Shown in pieces: positions 44,797 through 54,456 of a stretch of DNA of 64,000 bases. Under the pieces are notes generated by a model. The model had not been told where the DNA came from, ran no database searches, and worked only from the letters and a program-made list of their open reading frames with translations. The stretch's first letter is position 1; each line of letters begins with the position of its first letter. This DNA is from Deinococcus sp. Marseille-Q6407 (lineage in GTDB: Bacteria > Deinococcota > Deinococci > Deinococcales > Deinococcaceae): positions 88,001 to 152,000 of the forward strand of contig NZ_CAMPFU010000001.1 in the NCBI RefSeq assembly GCF_946848805.1. The letters run 5' to 3'. The translations under genes were made by a program, and so were the position numbers.

Positions 44797-45213
44797 TTTG
44801 GGTCTGTTTTGCCTGGGTCAGCGAAAATCTTCTTGATGGGGTTTTCTTTACCCTTAGTCCCAGAAGATTAAACTTCTGTCACAAGTTTGTGAGAAGAGAC
44901 GAAATACGGGTTACCTGGCAGGTTCTCAACAGGTGACTGGAAATGGAAGAGGGCCCTGGAAGCTTGTTGGGGACAGCTTCTAGAGAAGACAGGTTTGAAA
45001 TGCACCACCGCTTTGGGAGAACCAAGGCAGGTTCACATGCTGCTACACAGCTGGAATGCGATTCCAGGCCAAAAAGGGTAAGTGGGCGGTAAGAACGCCT
45101 GTCTTATCGTGGTAGCTGTCCTGGGGACCCGTCTGGTCGCCGGTCCCGGCCCACTGGCTGGAGTTCAGCTGACCACGGTCCCGCTTATGACCCCGTCCCA
45201 AGGAGAGAAAAAC
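44797..45213 (+). promoter_or_regulatory. Long gene-free leader of the first DUF11 gene
   Basis: About 415 bases with no convincing coding frame. It contains a weak promoter candidate (TTTACC, 16 bases, TAAACT around 44847-44874) and a perfect palindrome TCACAAGTTTGTGA at 44879-44892. Hairpins follow: GAAGCTTGT...ACAGCTTC near 44958-44979, and CTGGAATgcgATTCCAG at 45051-45067. If transcription starts at the candidate promoter, the 5' untranslated region exceeds 300 bases, in contrast to the leaderless genes around it. The frame open from 45082 is not part of the protein. Confidence 0.5.
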
Positions 45214-47259
45214 ATGTCCAATCAGAAATTCCTGACTATCCTGGCTGCCCTAACCCTGGGTGCCGCTGCGTCTCAGGCTCAGGCTGCCCCACTGGCGCCC
45301 GCGCCCACCACCACGGCCGGCACCACCATCAGCAACACTGCTAGTGCGTCCTTTACCAACCCCGCCACCAATAACACGGACACCACGCAGTCCAACACCG
45401 TGACCACCACCGTGCTGCCCCGCGCCGGCTTCAACATCACCTACAAGGGTGGTGGTGACACCGCGAGCACCAATGCTCCTACGGGTGCGCCGGCCGGCTA
45501 TCAGCGCGACGCCCTGCCCGGCACCGTTGTGTCCTTTGAATATGTGGCGGTCAACACCGGGAACACGGTCCAGACCATTGCCCTGACCAGCGAAGTGAGT
45601 GGAGCGGTCAGCAACGTGCGCTTCTTCCCCAAGGCGGCCGATACCAACAACGACGGCAGCCTCTCGGCCGAAGAAATCGCCGCCTCTTCCCCGATTACCA
45701 GCGTGCAGGTGGACCCGTCCGGCGACAACACCACCACCCCGGCCATTGAGAACAATACCGGCGAAACCAACTTCTTCATGGTGTACACCGTGGGCGCTGC
45801 TCCCCGCACGACCATCGGCGCGACGCCTATCGGCAGTGGCCAGCAGTACGACAGCGCGGCCGGCACCAACGTCAATGTCACCGAAACGGCCACCAACCTG
45901 TTCTTCCAGTACAACCGGGTCAACGTGCAGGATTCGGGTGCCCAGATTGGGCCTAAGGACGACGCCGACGGCAAGGGCGGCCCAGTGACCCCGGCCTACA
46001 ATGATGGCGCCGGCAACACGGTGACCCCTGCGGCCGACGACACGCAGAAGGCCAATATCCGCGCAGGCGTGACTTCGGTAACCTTTACCAACACGGTGCA
46101 GAACAGTGGCCAGGCGAACGACAACTTTACTGTGTCGTCCAGCACCCCGGGTACTGTCTTCCTGACCCCGACCGGCGCGCAGATCACCACGGCGCCTACC
46201 ACGGTCAGTGTGACTCCGGCCGGCGGCGGCACGGCCTACGACGTGACCTACACGCTCTCGGGCAACACTATGGTGATCACTGGTCTGCGTCCCGGTGACA
46301 GCGCTTCTTTCCGCAATACCATTCCCTTTACGGACGTGACGCCCGGTGCTTCGGACCTCCAGCGCACCACCCTGACGGTGGTCAGCGCCAACAACCCCGA
46401 GCGCAGGGACACGACCACCAACATCATCCAGGACCCGGGCCTGCAGTTCGGTGACCGCACCGACGCCGGCACGCCGCCCAACCCCGGCGCCAACCCTAAT
46501 CCCACTGTGCGGCCCGGCGCCACGGTGACCTTCCCGATGGAAATCGTGAACACTGGCGGTGCTCCCGACACCTACACGGCCGGACAGACCAGCGTGACCT
46601 TCCCGGTGGTGGGCGGCGGCACCATAACCGTGCCGGTGGAATATGCCCCCGACACCAACTGTGACGGCACCCCCGACGGTACCGGCAATACCCTGACCCT
46701 GCAACCCGGCGCCCGTGGCTGCTTCGTGGCGACTGTGAAGGTGCCTGAAAACGCGCTGGCCGGCACCACCGGCTCCATCACCCAGACGGTGACCAGCAGC
46801 AGCGGCCTGACCGCCACCGACGGCAACAACACCATCACCGTGAACCCGACCAACCTCGGTGATCAGAAGAGCGGTGTGGCGCTGGCCAAGTTCGTGCAGG
46901 GCGGGAATGGCAGCACCAGCTACGCCGGCATCACTGCGCCGGAAGGCTACACCACCAGCAATGAGGCCCTGCCCGGCGCCGACCTCAACTACGCGATTGT
47001 GGCCAAGAACAATTTCAACGCCCCGGTCAGCAACTTCTTCGTGTGTGACCGTGTGCCGGCCAACACCAGCTTTGTGGGTGTAAGCGGCGGTGCCCTCTAC
47101 AGCACCAACGGTGGCAGCTCCTGGAGTGCTGCAGCACCAAAGTCGCTGGCGGCCGGTACGCCCACCGCTCAGGGCGGTGAAGTGTGCGTGGCTCCTGCCG
47201 ACCGGACCCTGGCTGCCGGTGCCACTCTGCGGGTGGACTTCAAGGTCCGCGTGAACTGA
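45214..47259 (+). CDS. Exported DUF11-type repeat protein
   Basis: A 681-residue secreted protein. A Sec signal peptide (MSNQKFLTILAALTLGAAAS then QAQAA) is followed by tandem Ig-like beta domains of the DUF11/conserved-repeat type, seen as recurring YVAVNTGNTVQTIALTSEV, VQNSGQANDNFTVSS and IVNTGGAPDTYTAGQTSV. An EF-hand-like loop DTNNDGSLSAEE lies near residue 145. The composition is rich in Thr, Asn, Gly and Pro with few Lys. No SLH domain, LPXTG or membrane anchor is seen. An AAGGAGA site precedes ATG. It is its own unit, with a terminator after it. Probably a cell-envelope or surface component. The function is unknown. Confidence 0.8.
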   Translation: MSNQKFLTILAALTLGAAASQAQAAPLAPAPTTTAGTTISNTASASFTNPATNNTDTTQSNTVTTTVLPRAGFNITYKGGGDTASTNAPTGAPAGYQRDALPGTVVSFEYVAVNTGNTVQTIALTSEVSGAVSNVRFFPKAADTNNDGSLSAEEIAASSPITSVQVDPSGDNTTTPAIENNTGETNFFMVYTVGAAPRTTIGATPIGSGQQYDSAAGTNVNVTETATNLFFQYNRVNVQDSGAQIGPKDDADGKGGPVTPAYNDGAGNTVTPAADDTQKANIRAGVTSVTFTNTVQNSGQANDNFTVSSSTPGTVFLTPTGAQITTAPTTVSVTPAGGGTAYDVTYTLSGNTMVITGLRPGDSASFRNTIPFTDVTPGASDLQRTTLTVVSANNPERRDTTTNIIQDPGLQFGDRTDAGTPPNPGANPNPTVRPGATVTFPMEIVNTGGAPDTYTAGQTSVTFPVVGGGTITVPVEYAPDTNCDGTPDGTGNTLTLQPGARGCFVATVKVPENALAGTTGSITQTVTSSSGLTATDGNNTITVNPTNLGDQKSGVALAKFVQGGNGSTSYAGITAPEGYTTSNEALPGADLNYAIVAKNNFNAPVSNFFVCDRVPANTSFVGVSGGALYSTNGGSSWSAAAPKSLAAGTPTAQGGEVCVAPADRTLAAGATLRVDFKVRVN

Positions 47260-47300
47260 GCCCCTCCCGGCAGCCCCAGCTGCGCCGGACCCCGCGCGGA

Positions 47301-47335
47301 GTGCGCCCAGCCTGTGATGGGCGGGCGCACTTTTT
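47301..47335 (+). terminator. Terminator after the first DUF11 gene
   Basis: An 8-bp stem GTGCGCCC/GGGCGCAC (47301-47308 with 47323-47330), then TTTTT. Confidence 0.9.
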
Positions 47336-47449
47336 CCACGCTGCCGCGTTTTCTCTGCATTTTTAACCTGCCAATACAGACGCCCTAACATCAGAACAGT
47401 TCTTTTTTATGCTTGTCACGCCGTTATTCTGGTCTCCAGAGGAGGAACC

Positions 47450-50287
47450 ATGTTCCGCAAACTTGCTCTTTTCACCCTGCTGCCCGGTGTCCTGTCCGGT
47501 CTGGCTTCGGCGCAGCTGACGCCTTCGGGGACGCAAATCACCAACCGGGCCAGCGCGCAGTTCGATGACGCGCAGGGACAGCCGGCGCCCGTGGTCTATT
47601 CCAATACTGTGGTGACCACCGTACAGGACATCTGCGGCGTCAGCGTGCTGCCCAACGGTACTGCCGGCGCTCCGGCCATGACGCGCGAGGCGCTGCCGGG
47701 CGAAACGGCCGTGTTTCCCTATACCGTGACCAACACCGGCAATGTGACCGGGACATTTGCGCTGCAGACCCGGCTGGAAGCCGGCAGCCAGCTGCAGCCC
47801 GTACTGAGCGCTTACCTGGACCAGAACCGCAATGGCCAGATTGACGCGGGCGAGCCGGCGGTGCAGGAGGTGAGTCTGAAGGCCGGTGAGGCGGCGGCCG
47901 TACTGCTGCGCGCCGAGGTGACCTCTGCCACCCCTTCCGGGACCGCTGCGGTCAACTTGATTGCCAGCTGCGCCAACGAAGGGCAGTTCGACGATGACAA
48001 TGTTTCGCTCCTGACCGTGGGCGTTCCACCTGAAATGCGTGTCACCAAGACCTTCGAGCCACAGGTGATCGTGCCCGGCCAGGAGACCAAAGTGCGCCTG
48101 ACGGCAACCAATGCCGGTGCCCGCGACTCGAAGCAGGTGCAGCTGACCGACCTGCTGACCGATCAGCTGTCGCAGGGCCTGGAATTTATGCCGGGCAGCG
48201 CCAGCAGCGCCGGCGGCCGGATCGAATATTTCGACGGTGACCTGTGGCAGAGCGAGCCCCCGGCTCAGGTGCGGGGCCTGCGGGCTGTGGCTGACGGTGG
48301 CCTGGCGCCCGGCACCCAGCTTGACCTGACTTTCAAACTGCGGGCCCGTGAGGTGGCCGATGGCCGCGCTTTCCTGAATGTTGCCACGGTGCGGTCCAGC
48401 GGCCGCGAAGCCAGTGCCAGCGCCACACTCAACGTGCGTTACAACCCGGCGGTGGCTCTCGGCCCGGTGGGGCAGTCCACTGCCGAAGAAGGCAGCGCGG
48501 CGGACAGCCAGACCAAGGCTTTTGCCCGCGCAGGCCAGGAGGTCTGTTTCGACCACACCCTGCGCAACACTGGCGACGTGGCCGACCTCTTCACAGTCAC
48601 GGTGAATTATCCGGCCGGCCGCGCTCAGGCAGTGCTGTACGGTGAAAATCGCCAGCCGCTGGCCCTGCCGGTTGCGCTGGAGCCCAAACAGAAGACGCTG
48701 GTGCAGGTCTGTTACACCATTGCCAACAACCAGCAGCCGATCACGGCGCTGATCACGGCGACGGGTGAGCGTGGCAGTTCCAACAGCACCACCGATTACC
48801 TGCGGCCCCTGCCGCAGCTGGTCAAGACGGTGGTGGATCCCCAGGATTCCAGCACGGTGCAGCCGGGCCAGCAGGTGACCTATCAGCTGCGGGTCACCAA
48901 TATTTACGGCACCGCGTTGAAGGACGTGCGGATCAGCGACCCCCTGCCGGCGGCGGTGGACTACGTGTCCTCGCAGCCGGGCGGACAGGTGCAGGGCGTG
49001 CCCGGCCAGCAGGTGGTGAACTGGGACTTCGCCACCTTCGCGCCGGGAGAGACCAAGGTGCTGGAACTGACCACCCGCGTCAGTGACCGCGCCCGGATGG
49101 GGGAGAGTATCGTCAATGATTTTAGCCTGGTGTCGGGCGAGTTGCCGGTGGTAGACGGTGTGCCCCCGGTCAGCAGCCCTCCGGCCACCGTGCAGGTGCC
49201 GGTGCAGATTCAGGTGACCAAGCGGGCCAGCACCCAGCAGGTCACGGTGGGCGACCGGGTGACCTTTACCCTGACCGTGACTAACCCCTCGCCAGTGGCT
49301 GACCTGACGCCGGTTGAGATTGTGGATGTGCTGGCCGACCCGTCGTCGCTGGATTACATTCCCGGCAGCGCCGCCCTGCGTTCCGGCAATGGTGAAGCTG
49401 CCCCGCTGGCAGATCCAGCCATTGCGGCCGAGGTGTTGGACCGTGACCTGGGCAACCACCGCGCCGGTGACCGGGTGGATGAGGTGATGCGCTGGACCCT
49501 GCCTACCCTGAAGGCCGGCCAGACCGCCACCCTGACCTACGACATGCGGGTACAGGCCAGCGCCGCGCAGCAGCCCAGCCTGAAAAACTACGTGCTGGTC
49601 AGCGGTGCGGGCCCCAGCGGCGCCACCGACATCGCCGAGGACACCTCCGAAGAGGAAATCGTGGTGAACCTGCAGCTGTTCCGGCCGCTGGGCGACGTGC
49701 TGGGCACCGTCTATGTGGACCGCAACCGCAACGGAATCTTTGATAAGGGCACCGACACGCCGGTGAACCGCGCCCGGGTGGTGCTGGCCGGCGGCCGGAT
49801 CTCCCTGACCGATGCCAATGGGCGCTACTCTTTCCTGAATGTGCCGCTGGGCAGCCATGCACTGCGGCTGGACCCCGGCACCACGCCGTACCCGGCGCTG
49901 GTGAGCGCCCGTGAAGGCGGCCTAAACGGCACCCAGACGGTGCATGTGCGTGGGCTGACCACGGCCGATTTCCCGCTGGCCCCGCTGGCCGGCGAAATCG
50001 ACGTGCTGCGCCGCACGGCCCTGACGGCCGGCCCATTGACGGTGCAGAAGTCGGTGTTCCGCACGCCAGACGGCTACAACGTGCAGCTTAAGCTCAATAC
50101 CGGGCAGCCGGTGACCGGTCTGCAACTGACCGACCCCCTGCCCGAAGGCGCCGAACTGACCGGCGGCACGCCCGGTTTCGAGGGCGACCTGCCGGCCGGT
50201 GAGCGGCTGATCAACTACACTTTTCGCTATAGCGGCGAGCCCCGGACCGCAGTGACCGATCCGCAGGTGCAATGGAGGCAGCCATGA
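47450..50287 (+). CDS. Exported DUF11 protein ending in an SdrD-B-like domain
   Basis: A 945-residue secreted protein. The signal peptide is MFRKLALFTLLPGVLSGLAS followed by AQ. Several DUF11/Ig-like repeats follow (AVFPYTVTNTGNVTGTFALQ, VKTVVDPQDSSTVQPGQQVTYQ, VTVGDRVTFTLTVTNPSP). The early EF-hand-like loop is DQNRNGQIDAGE. At about 747-815 an SdrD-B/CarboxypepD-like module is seen (GTVYVDRNRNGIFD, RVVLAGGRISLTDANGRYSF, LNVPLGSHALRLD). Its last 60 residues form another beta domain. It has an AGGAGG site. The stop overlaps the next start by 4 bases. The order DUF11, SdrD-B, then barrel recalls single giant outer-membrane proteins, here split over two genes. Confidence 0.8.
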   Translation: MFRKLALFTLLPGVLSGLASAQLTPSGTQITNRASAQFDDAQGQPAPVVYSNTVVTTVQDICGVSVLPNGTAGAPAMTREALPGETAVFPYTVTNTGNVTGTFALQTRLEAGSQLQPVLSAYLDQNRNGQIDAGEPAVQEVSLKAGEAAAVLLRAEVTSATPSGTAAVNLIASCANEGQFDDDNVSLLTVGVPPEMRVTKTFEPQVIVPGQETKVRLTATNAGARDSKQVQLTDLLTDQLSQGLEFMPGSASSAGGRIEYFDGDLWQSEPPAQVRGLRAVADGGLAPGTQLDLTFKLRAREVADGRAFLNVATVRSSGREASASATLNVRYNPAVALGPVGQSTAEEGSAADSQTKAFARAGQEVCFDHTLRNTGDVADLFTVTVNYPAGRAQAVLYGENRQPLALPVALEPKQKTLVQVCYTIANNQQPITALITATGERGSSNSTTDYLRPLPQLVKTVVDPQDSSTVQPGQQVTYQLRVTNIYGTALKDVRISDPLPAAVDYVSSQPGGQVQGVPGQQVVNWDFATFAPGETKVLELTTRVSDRARMGESIVNDFSLVSGELPVVDGVPPVSSPPATVQVPVQIQVTKRASTQQVTVGDRVTFTLTVTNPSPVADLTPVEIVDVLADPSSLDYIPGSAALRSGNGEAAPLADPAIAAEVLDRDLGNHRAGDRVDEVMRWTLPTLKAGQTATLTYDMRVQASAAQQPSLKNYVLVSGAGPSGATDIAEDTSEEEIVVNLQLFRPLGDVLGTVYVDRNRNGIFDKGTDTPVNRARVVLAGGRISLTDANGRYSFLNVPLGSHALRLDPGTTPYPALVSAREGGLNGTQTVHVRGLTTADFPLAPLAGEIDVLRRTALTAGPLTVQKSVFRTPDGYNVQLKLNTGQPVTGLQLTDPLPEGAELTGGTPGFEGDLPAGERLINYTFRYSGEPRTAVTDPQVQWRQP

Positions 50288-53200
50288 CAATCAAACGAAC
50301 CGGCGCCCTGCTGGCGCTGACCGCCTTGCTGGCCGCGCCCGCTCAGGCGCAGCAGCCGTCCGGCGTGGGCCAGCCGGCGACTCCCCGCCCGGCTGACGCA
50401 GCGGGCCATCCCGAACATCCAGATATCCTGGCCAGCCTGACCACCGTGACCGGCGGTGGCTACAGGCCACCACTTCAGCTGCCGGTTGAGGCCGCGCCTT
50501 CAGGCAGTGAAGTCAAAGTCTCACCCATCGTGGTGCCCGCAACTGCCAGCAGCACAACTACGGCTCCGGCCGCCGCGCAGCCCCAGGTCGGCCTGAGCCT
50601 GGACCTCGACAAACCGCAGGTCTGCGTGGGCGATGTGGTTAAAGTGCAAGCCCAGGGTCTGACCGCTTCTCAGGAGGCCCTGCCGCTGGACCTGCAGGTG
50701 CAGGCCCCCGGACTTCAGTTGAGTGGCCAGGGCAGCCTGACCGGACAGGTCAGCGCGGCGCAGCCGGCCTGGCTATCGCTGGAAGCTCTGGCTACACAGC
50801 CCGGCACCTATGCCGTGACCCTGACTTCGCCCCGCTGGAACCAGACGGTGACCCGGCAGGTGCAGGTGCTGGCCGCTGAAACCGGCGTGCAGATGCGCCG
50901 CGAGGTGCCGCAGGACCTGGAAGCCGGTCAGGAAAGCACCGTGCGGGTGCTGCTGACCAACCGCAGCCCAGCTGCGACCAGCTATGACCTATCGGAAGAG
51001 GCCAGCGGGCTGGAACTGCTGGACAGCGGCACTTTCCAGGGTCAGCTGGCACCCGGTGAAACCCGCGAATTGAGTTACCGCGTGCGGGCACTGGCCTCTG
51101 GGACCGGCGGCCAAACAGGCCAGATTACCGGCCGCCTGACCGCCGGCAGCTGTGCGGTGAGCCAGACGTCCAGCACGCCTCTGAAGGTCCGTGCTCCACA
51201 GCCGCCGGCCGCGCCTCAGCCACAGGCGACCGTTCAGGAACCAACACCAACGGTTCAGGCGCAGCCGGTTCCGGTTCAGGAACAGCCAGATCAGACACAG
51301 CCAGCCCAGGAACAGGCTGTCCAGGAGCAACCCGCTCCGGCGCCGGAGGTCCCCCTGACCCGCACCAGTGAAGTGCAGCTGCCTTTCACCGCTCCGGCGC
51401 AGGCCCAAAGCCTGATTGTGTCTCACCGCCTGCCGGAAGGCGCCACTTACCAGCCTGGCAGCGCCCGCTTGAACGGCCAGCCGCTGGCTGACCCTCTGGC
51501 CGGCGCCAGCGGTCTGCTGTACTGGGACATTCCGGCCAGCACCCGTGGGCAGCTGAGCTACACCGTCAGCCATCAGGGAGCCCTGCCGGCGCTGGCCCCC
51601 GCCAGCTTGGTAGCGCGCTACCCTGGCGACCGCCGCGAAATTCTGGAAGGCCAGTTCGGGGCCGAGGATTTCCGTGATGCCCGCCCGCTGCAGGCGCAGG
51701 AGGCAGCCCAGGAAAACAGCGGCGCGGTGCGTCTGCCGCTGGCCGGCACCGTCTACCGCACCCGTGACAAGATCTCGGTCACGGTGGAAAAGCCGCAGGG
51801 AGACAACCGCCCACTTCTGATCAACAGTGAAACGGTGCCTGACGATCAGATCGGCACCAACACTCAGGACGGTATCCGCCGGATTCAGCGCCTGACCTAT
51901 GTGGGTGTGCAGCTGCGCCCCGGCCCCAACGTTCTACGCCAGGGCGACGATGAGGTCACCGTGGTGCTGGCCTCCCAGACCGCCCAGGTCAAGGTGGAGC
52001 CCCTGCAACTGCTGGCCGACGGCAGCACGCCATTGCGGGTGCGCATCATGGCGCTGGACCAGTTCGGCACGCCTACCAGTCAGCCCACCCTGACCCTCAA
52101 CTCCAACCTTGAACCGCTGGTGCCGGATGCCAGCGCTGCCGTCACCGGCTATCAGCTGCGGCTGAAAGAAGGGGTTGGCGTGCTGGAACTGCGGCCCCAG
52201 ACGGTGCCCAGCGAACTGCAGCTGGAGCTGGATGTGGGCGGGCAGGTTCAGACCCAGCGCTTTCAGGTCCGGCCCGACCAGCGACGTTTCGGTGTGGGGC
52301 TGGTCACGGCGACTGTGGGGCTGAATCCGCAGACCTTCTCGCCTCAGAAAGACCTTCTCTGGACTGGCCGTGGCTACTTTGAAGGTCCGGTCGGAGAAGG
52401 CAAGCTGTTTGTGGCCGCCGACCGTGACGCCCTGCCCTACGACCTCGATCCTTTCGAGCGCTTTCCGATGGCGGGCGACGCCTCGGTGCACAGTGTGCCG
52501 CTGCAGGGCATCGACCCCGTGGCGGCCGTGTACGACCATCCGCGCTTCCGGGTCGGTTACCGCCGCACCGCGCTGCCCATTACGGCGCTGCCGCTGGGCG
52601 AAACCCTGACGGCAGCCACCCTGGAAACCCGCAGCAACCCCAGCTTCAAGGCTTTTGCCGCCTACGTGCCCAGCGATCAGGTGCGGCTGCGCGGCGCCGA
52701 GGCCCTGGTGCCCGACGGCCTGCGGATTTTGCGTCTGCCCGATACGGCCATCAGCCGCGGCAGCGAATCGCTGGAACTGGTGGTGCTGGAACGCGGCACC
52801 GGTCTGGAACTGCGCCGCGAACCGCTGGTGCGTTATGGCGACTATTCCATTGACTACAGCACCGGCGTGATCACCCTGGACCGCGAGCTTCAGCCGCTGG
52901 ATGAGGACTTCAACGACGTGCGCGTTGAGGCCAGCTACCGGCTGGACAACCCCCTGCAAAACCGCGAGTGGGCTTACGGCGCCGAGGCTTCGGCGCAGGG
53001 CCGGTTCTGGACAGCCGGCGTGGCGGCGGTGCAGCTGCCCACCCAGGAAGGCGCGCGGCAGAGCACCGTGGGCGCCCGGGTGCAGTATGACAACCGCGAA
53101 AACCTCAAGGCCGAGGCGCGGGCCGCGTATTCGGCTGGCGTGCAGGCTGGTCTGGATGTCACGTCGCGCCCGCGCGAGAGTGACCGTGCCACCCTGCGGG

Positions 53201-54456
53201 TGCGCTATCAGGACACGGGCTACAACGGTCTGGGCAAAGCCAGTTCCGGCTTCAGCCTGCGCGGCACCTATCAGGCACGGTTCACGGCGGCCCTCAGCGG
53301 CGAGCTGGAAACCGATTACCGCAACGACTTTGCCGGAAGCAGTCAGGGCTATGTGCGCGGTGTGGCCGACTACCGCCTGCAGCCTTTCACCGTGGGCGGC
53401 GGCCTGAAATACAGCTTCGGTGACGTAACTGGCCTGAGCGCGGTGGCCCGCGCCGGCTACACCGGCGACCCGGTCAGCGTGGGCATCGAGCACGAGCAGG
53501 GCTTTACCGGCGACGTGCCGGCGGTGACCAACCTGCGGGCCAGCTACAAGCTGTCCGACACCATGACCCTCAAGGCGCAGGACCGCTTCACCTGGGGCGC
53601 TGGGCATCAGGCGCTGCTGGGAGTGGATTCTCGTCTGGGCAACACCAACTTCTCGGTCGGCTACGAATTGCCCACCGCCAGTGGTGACGGCAACCGGGCC
53701 CGCTTCGGCGTCAAGACCAGCCTGCCACTGAACAAGCGCACCACCCTGGGCCTGCGCGGCAGCACGGTGTACAACGTGGCCGGCCGCTACCTGGACGCGG
53801 CCGCCGGAGCCGACCTGCAATACAAAGGCCAGGGCTACGTGGCGACGGCAGGCGGAGACATCGGTTATAACGGCCAGGACGGTGAGTGGCGTTCCGCCCT
53901 GCGCGGCGGCGTCAGCGGCAACCTGACCGACGAGCTGACCCTGACCGCCGATGCCCTGGCCGAATTCCGCACCTCCGGCACCGGGCAGCGCCTGACGCTG
54001 GGCTACGGCTACCGTGGCAGCCACCTCAGCAGCCTGGGCTACGCCCGCTATGTCAACGGCACCCTGGCCGGCGGCAACCCGGCACTGACCAGCGGTGTGG
54101 TGGCCGAATACCGTCAGCCCAACTGGGCGGTGCGGGCCGGCAACGATACCCGCTGGCTGCTGGACGACCGCGCCACCTTCAGCGGGCAGGCGTTTGTGGG
54201 GGGCAACTATTACCCGACCGAACGCTTCGGCGTAGGCGCTTGGGGCCGCACGTTCTACCAGCCGGCCGACCTCCCCCGTGCCCTGTATGGCTACGGTGTG
54301 GAAGCCAACCTGCGGGCCCTGCCGGGCACCTGGCTCAGCGCCGGCTACAACTTTGCTGGCTTTGACGGCCTGCCCAGCGGCTACACCTATACCAGGCCAG
54401 GCGCCTATCTGCGGCTGGACCTGACCCTAGACGACACCATCGGAGGACGGGAATGA
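50284..54456 (+). CDS. Large exported protein with probable outer-membrane beta-barrel
   Basis: A 1390-residue protein. The signal peptide is MTIKRTGALLALTALLAAP (AQAQ). Ig-like domains reach about residue 300, followed by a Pro/Gln repeat linker at about 306-356. Further beta domains reach about 660, with LRVRIMALDQFGTPTSQPTLTLNS typical of invasin-like Ig folds. From about 665 to the end a barrel-like stretch alternates hydrophobic and polar residues with many short strands (GYRGSHLSSLGYARYVNGTL, YGVEANLRALPGTWLSAGYN). It is preceded by GDYSIDYSTGVITLDREL, a motif common in giant outer-membrane proteins. It overlaps both neighbours by 4 bases. Likely an outer-membrane pore or anchor for its partners. 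This is inference. Confidence 0.75.
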   Translation: MTIKRTGALLALTALLAAPAQAQQPSGVGQPATPRPADAAGHPEHPDILASLTTVTGGGYRPPLQLPVEAAPSGSEVKVSPIVVPATASSTTTAPAAAQPQVGLSLDLDKPQVCVGDVVKVQAQGLTASQEALPLDLQVQAPGLQLSGQGSLTGQVSAAQPAWLSLEALATQPGTYAVTLTSPRWNQTVTRQVQVLAAETGVQMRREVPQDLEAGQESTVRVLLTNRSPAATSYDLSEEASGLELLDSGTFQGQLAPGETRELSYRVRALASGTGGQTGQITGRLTAGSCAVSQTSSTPLKVRAPQPPAAPQPQATVQEPTPTVQAQPVPVQEQPDQTQPAQEQAVQEQPAPAPEVPLTRTSEVQLPFTAPAQAQSLIVSHRLPEGATYQPGSARLNGQPLADPLAGASGLLYWDIPASTRGQLSYTVSHQGALPALAPASLVARYPGDRREILEGQFGAEDFRDARPLQAQEAAQENSGAVRLPLAGTVYRTRDKISVTVEKPQGDNRPLLINSETVPDDQIGTNTQDGIRRIQRLTYVGVQLRPGPNVLRQGDDEVTVVLASQTAQVKVEPLQLLADGSTPLRVRIMALDQFGTPTSQPTLTLNSNLEPLVPDASAAVTGYQLRLKEGVGVLELRPQTVPSELQLELDVGGQVQTQRFQVRPDQRRFGVGLVTATVGLNPQTFSPQKDLLWTGRGYFEGPVGEGKLFVAADRDALPYDLDPFERFPMAGDASVHSVPLQGIDPVAAVYDHPRFRVGYRRTALPITALPLGETLTAATLETRSNPSFKAFAAYVPSDQVRLRGAEALVPDGLRILRLPDTAISRGSESLELVVLERGTGLELRREPLVRYGDYSIDYSTGVITLDRELQPLDEDFNDVRVEASYRLDNPLQNREWAYGAEASAQGRFWTAGVAAVQLPTQEGARQSTVGARVQYDNRENLKAEARAAYSAGVQAGLDVTSRPRESDRATLRVRYQDTGYNGLGKASSGFSLRGTYQARFTAALSGELETDYRNDFAGSSQGYVRGVADYRLQPFTVGGGLKYSFGDVTGLSAVARAGYTGDPVSVGIEHEQGFTGDVPAVTNLRASYKLSDTMTLKAQDRFTWGAGHQALLGVDSRLGNTNFSVGYELPTASGDGNRARFGVKTSLPLNKRTTLGLRGSTVYNVAGRYLDAAAGADLQYKGQGYVATAGGDIGYNGQDGEWRSALRGGVSGNLTDELTLTADALAEFRTSGTGQRLTLGYGYRGSHLSSLGYARYVNGTLAGGNPALTSGVVAEYRQPNWAVRAGNDTRWLLDDRATFSGQAFVGGNYYPTERFGVGAWGRTFYQPADLPRALYGYGVEANLRALPGTWLSAGYNFAGFDGLPSGYTYTRPGAYLRLDLTLDDTIGGRE

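Noticed and set aside
47391..47406. AGAACAGTTCT as an SOS-type operator before the 47450 gene
   Set aside because: A short palindrome followed by T6, but it does not match a LexA or RDRM consensus and may be chance or a weak terminator.
45250..49858. 713- and 831-codon frames on the minus strand
   Set aside because: They lie opposite the DUF11 genes and are rich in Gly, His, Arg and Val as expected from the complement of repeated Thr/Asn/Pro codons.
51934..54024. 696-codon frame on the minus strand
   Set aside because: Antisense to the barrel protein gene, no recognisable domain or start signal.
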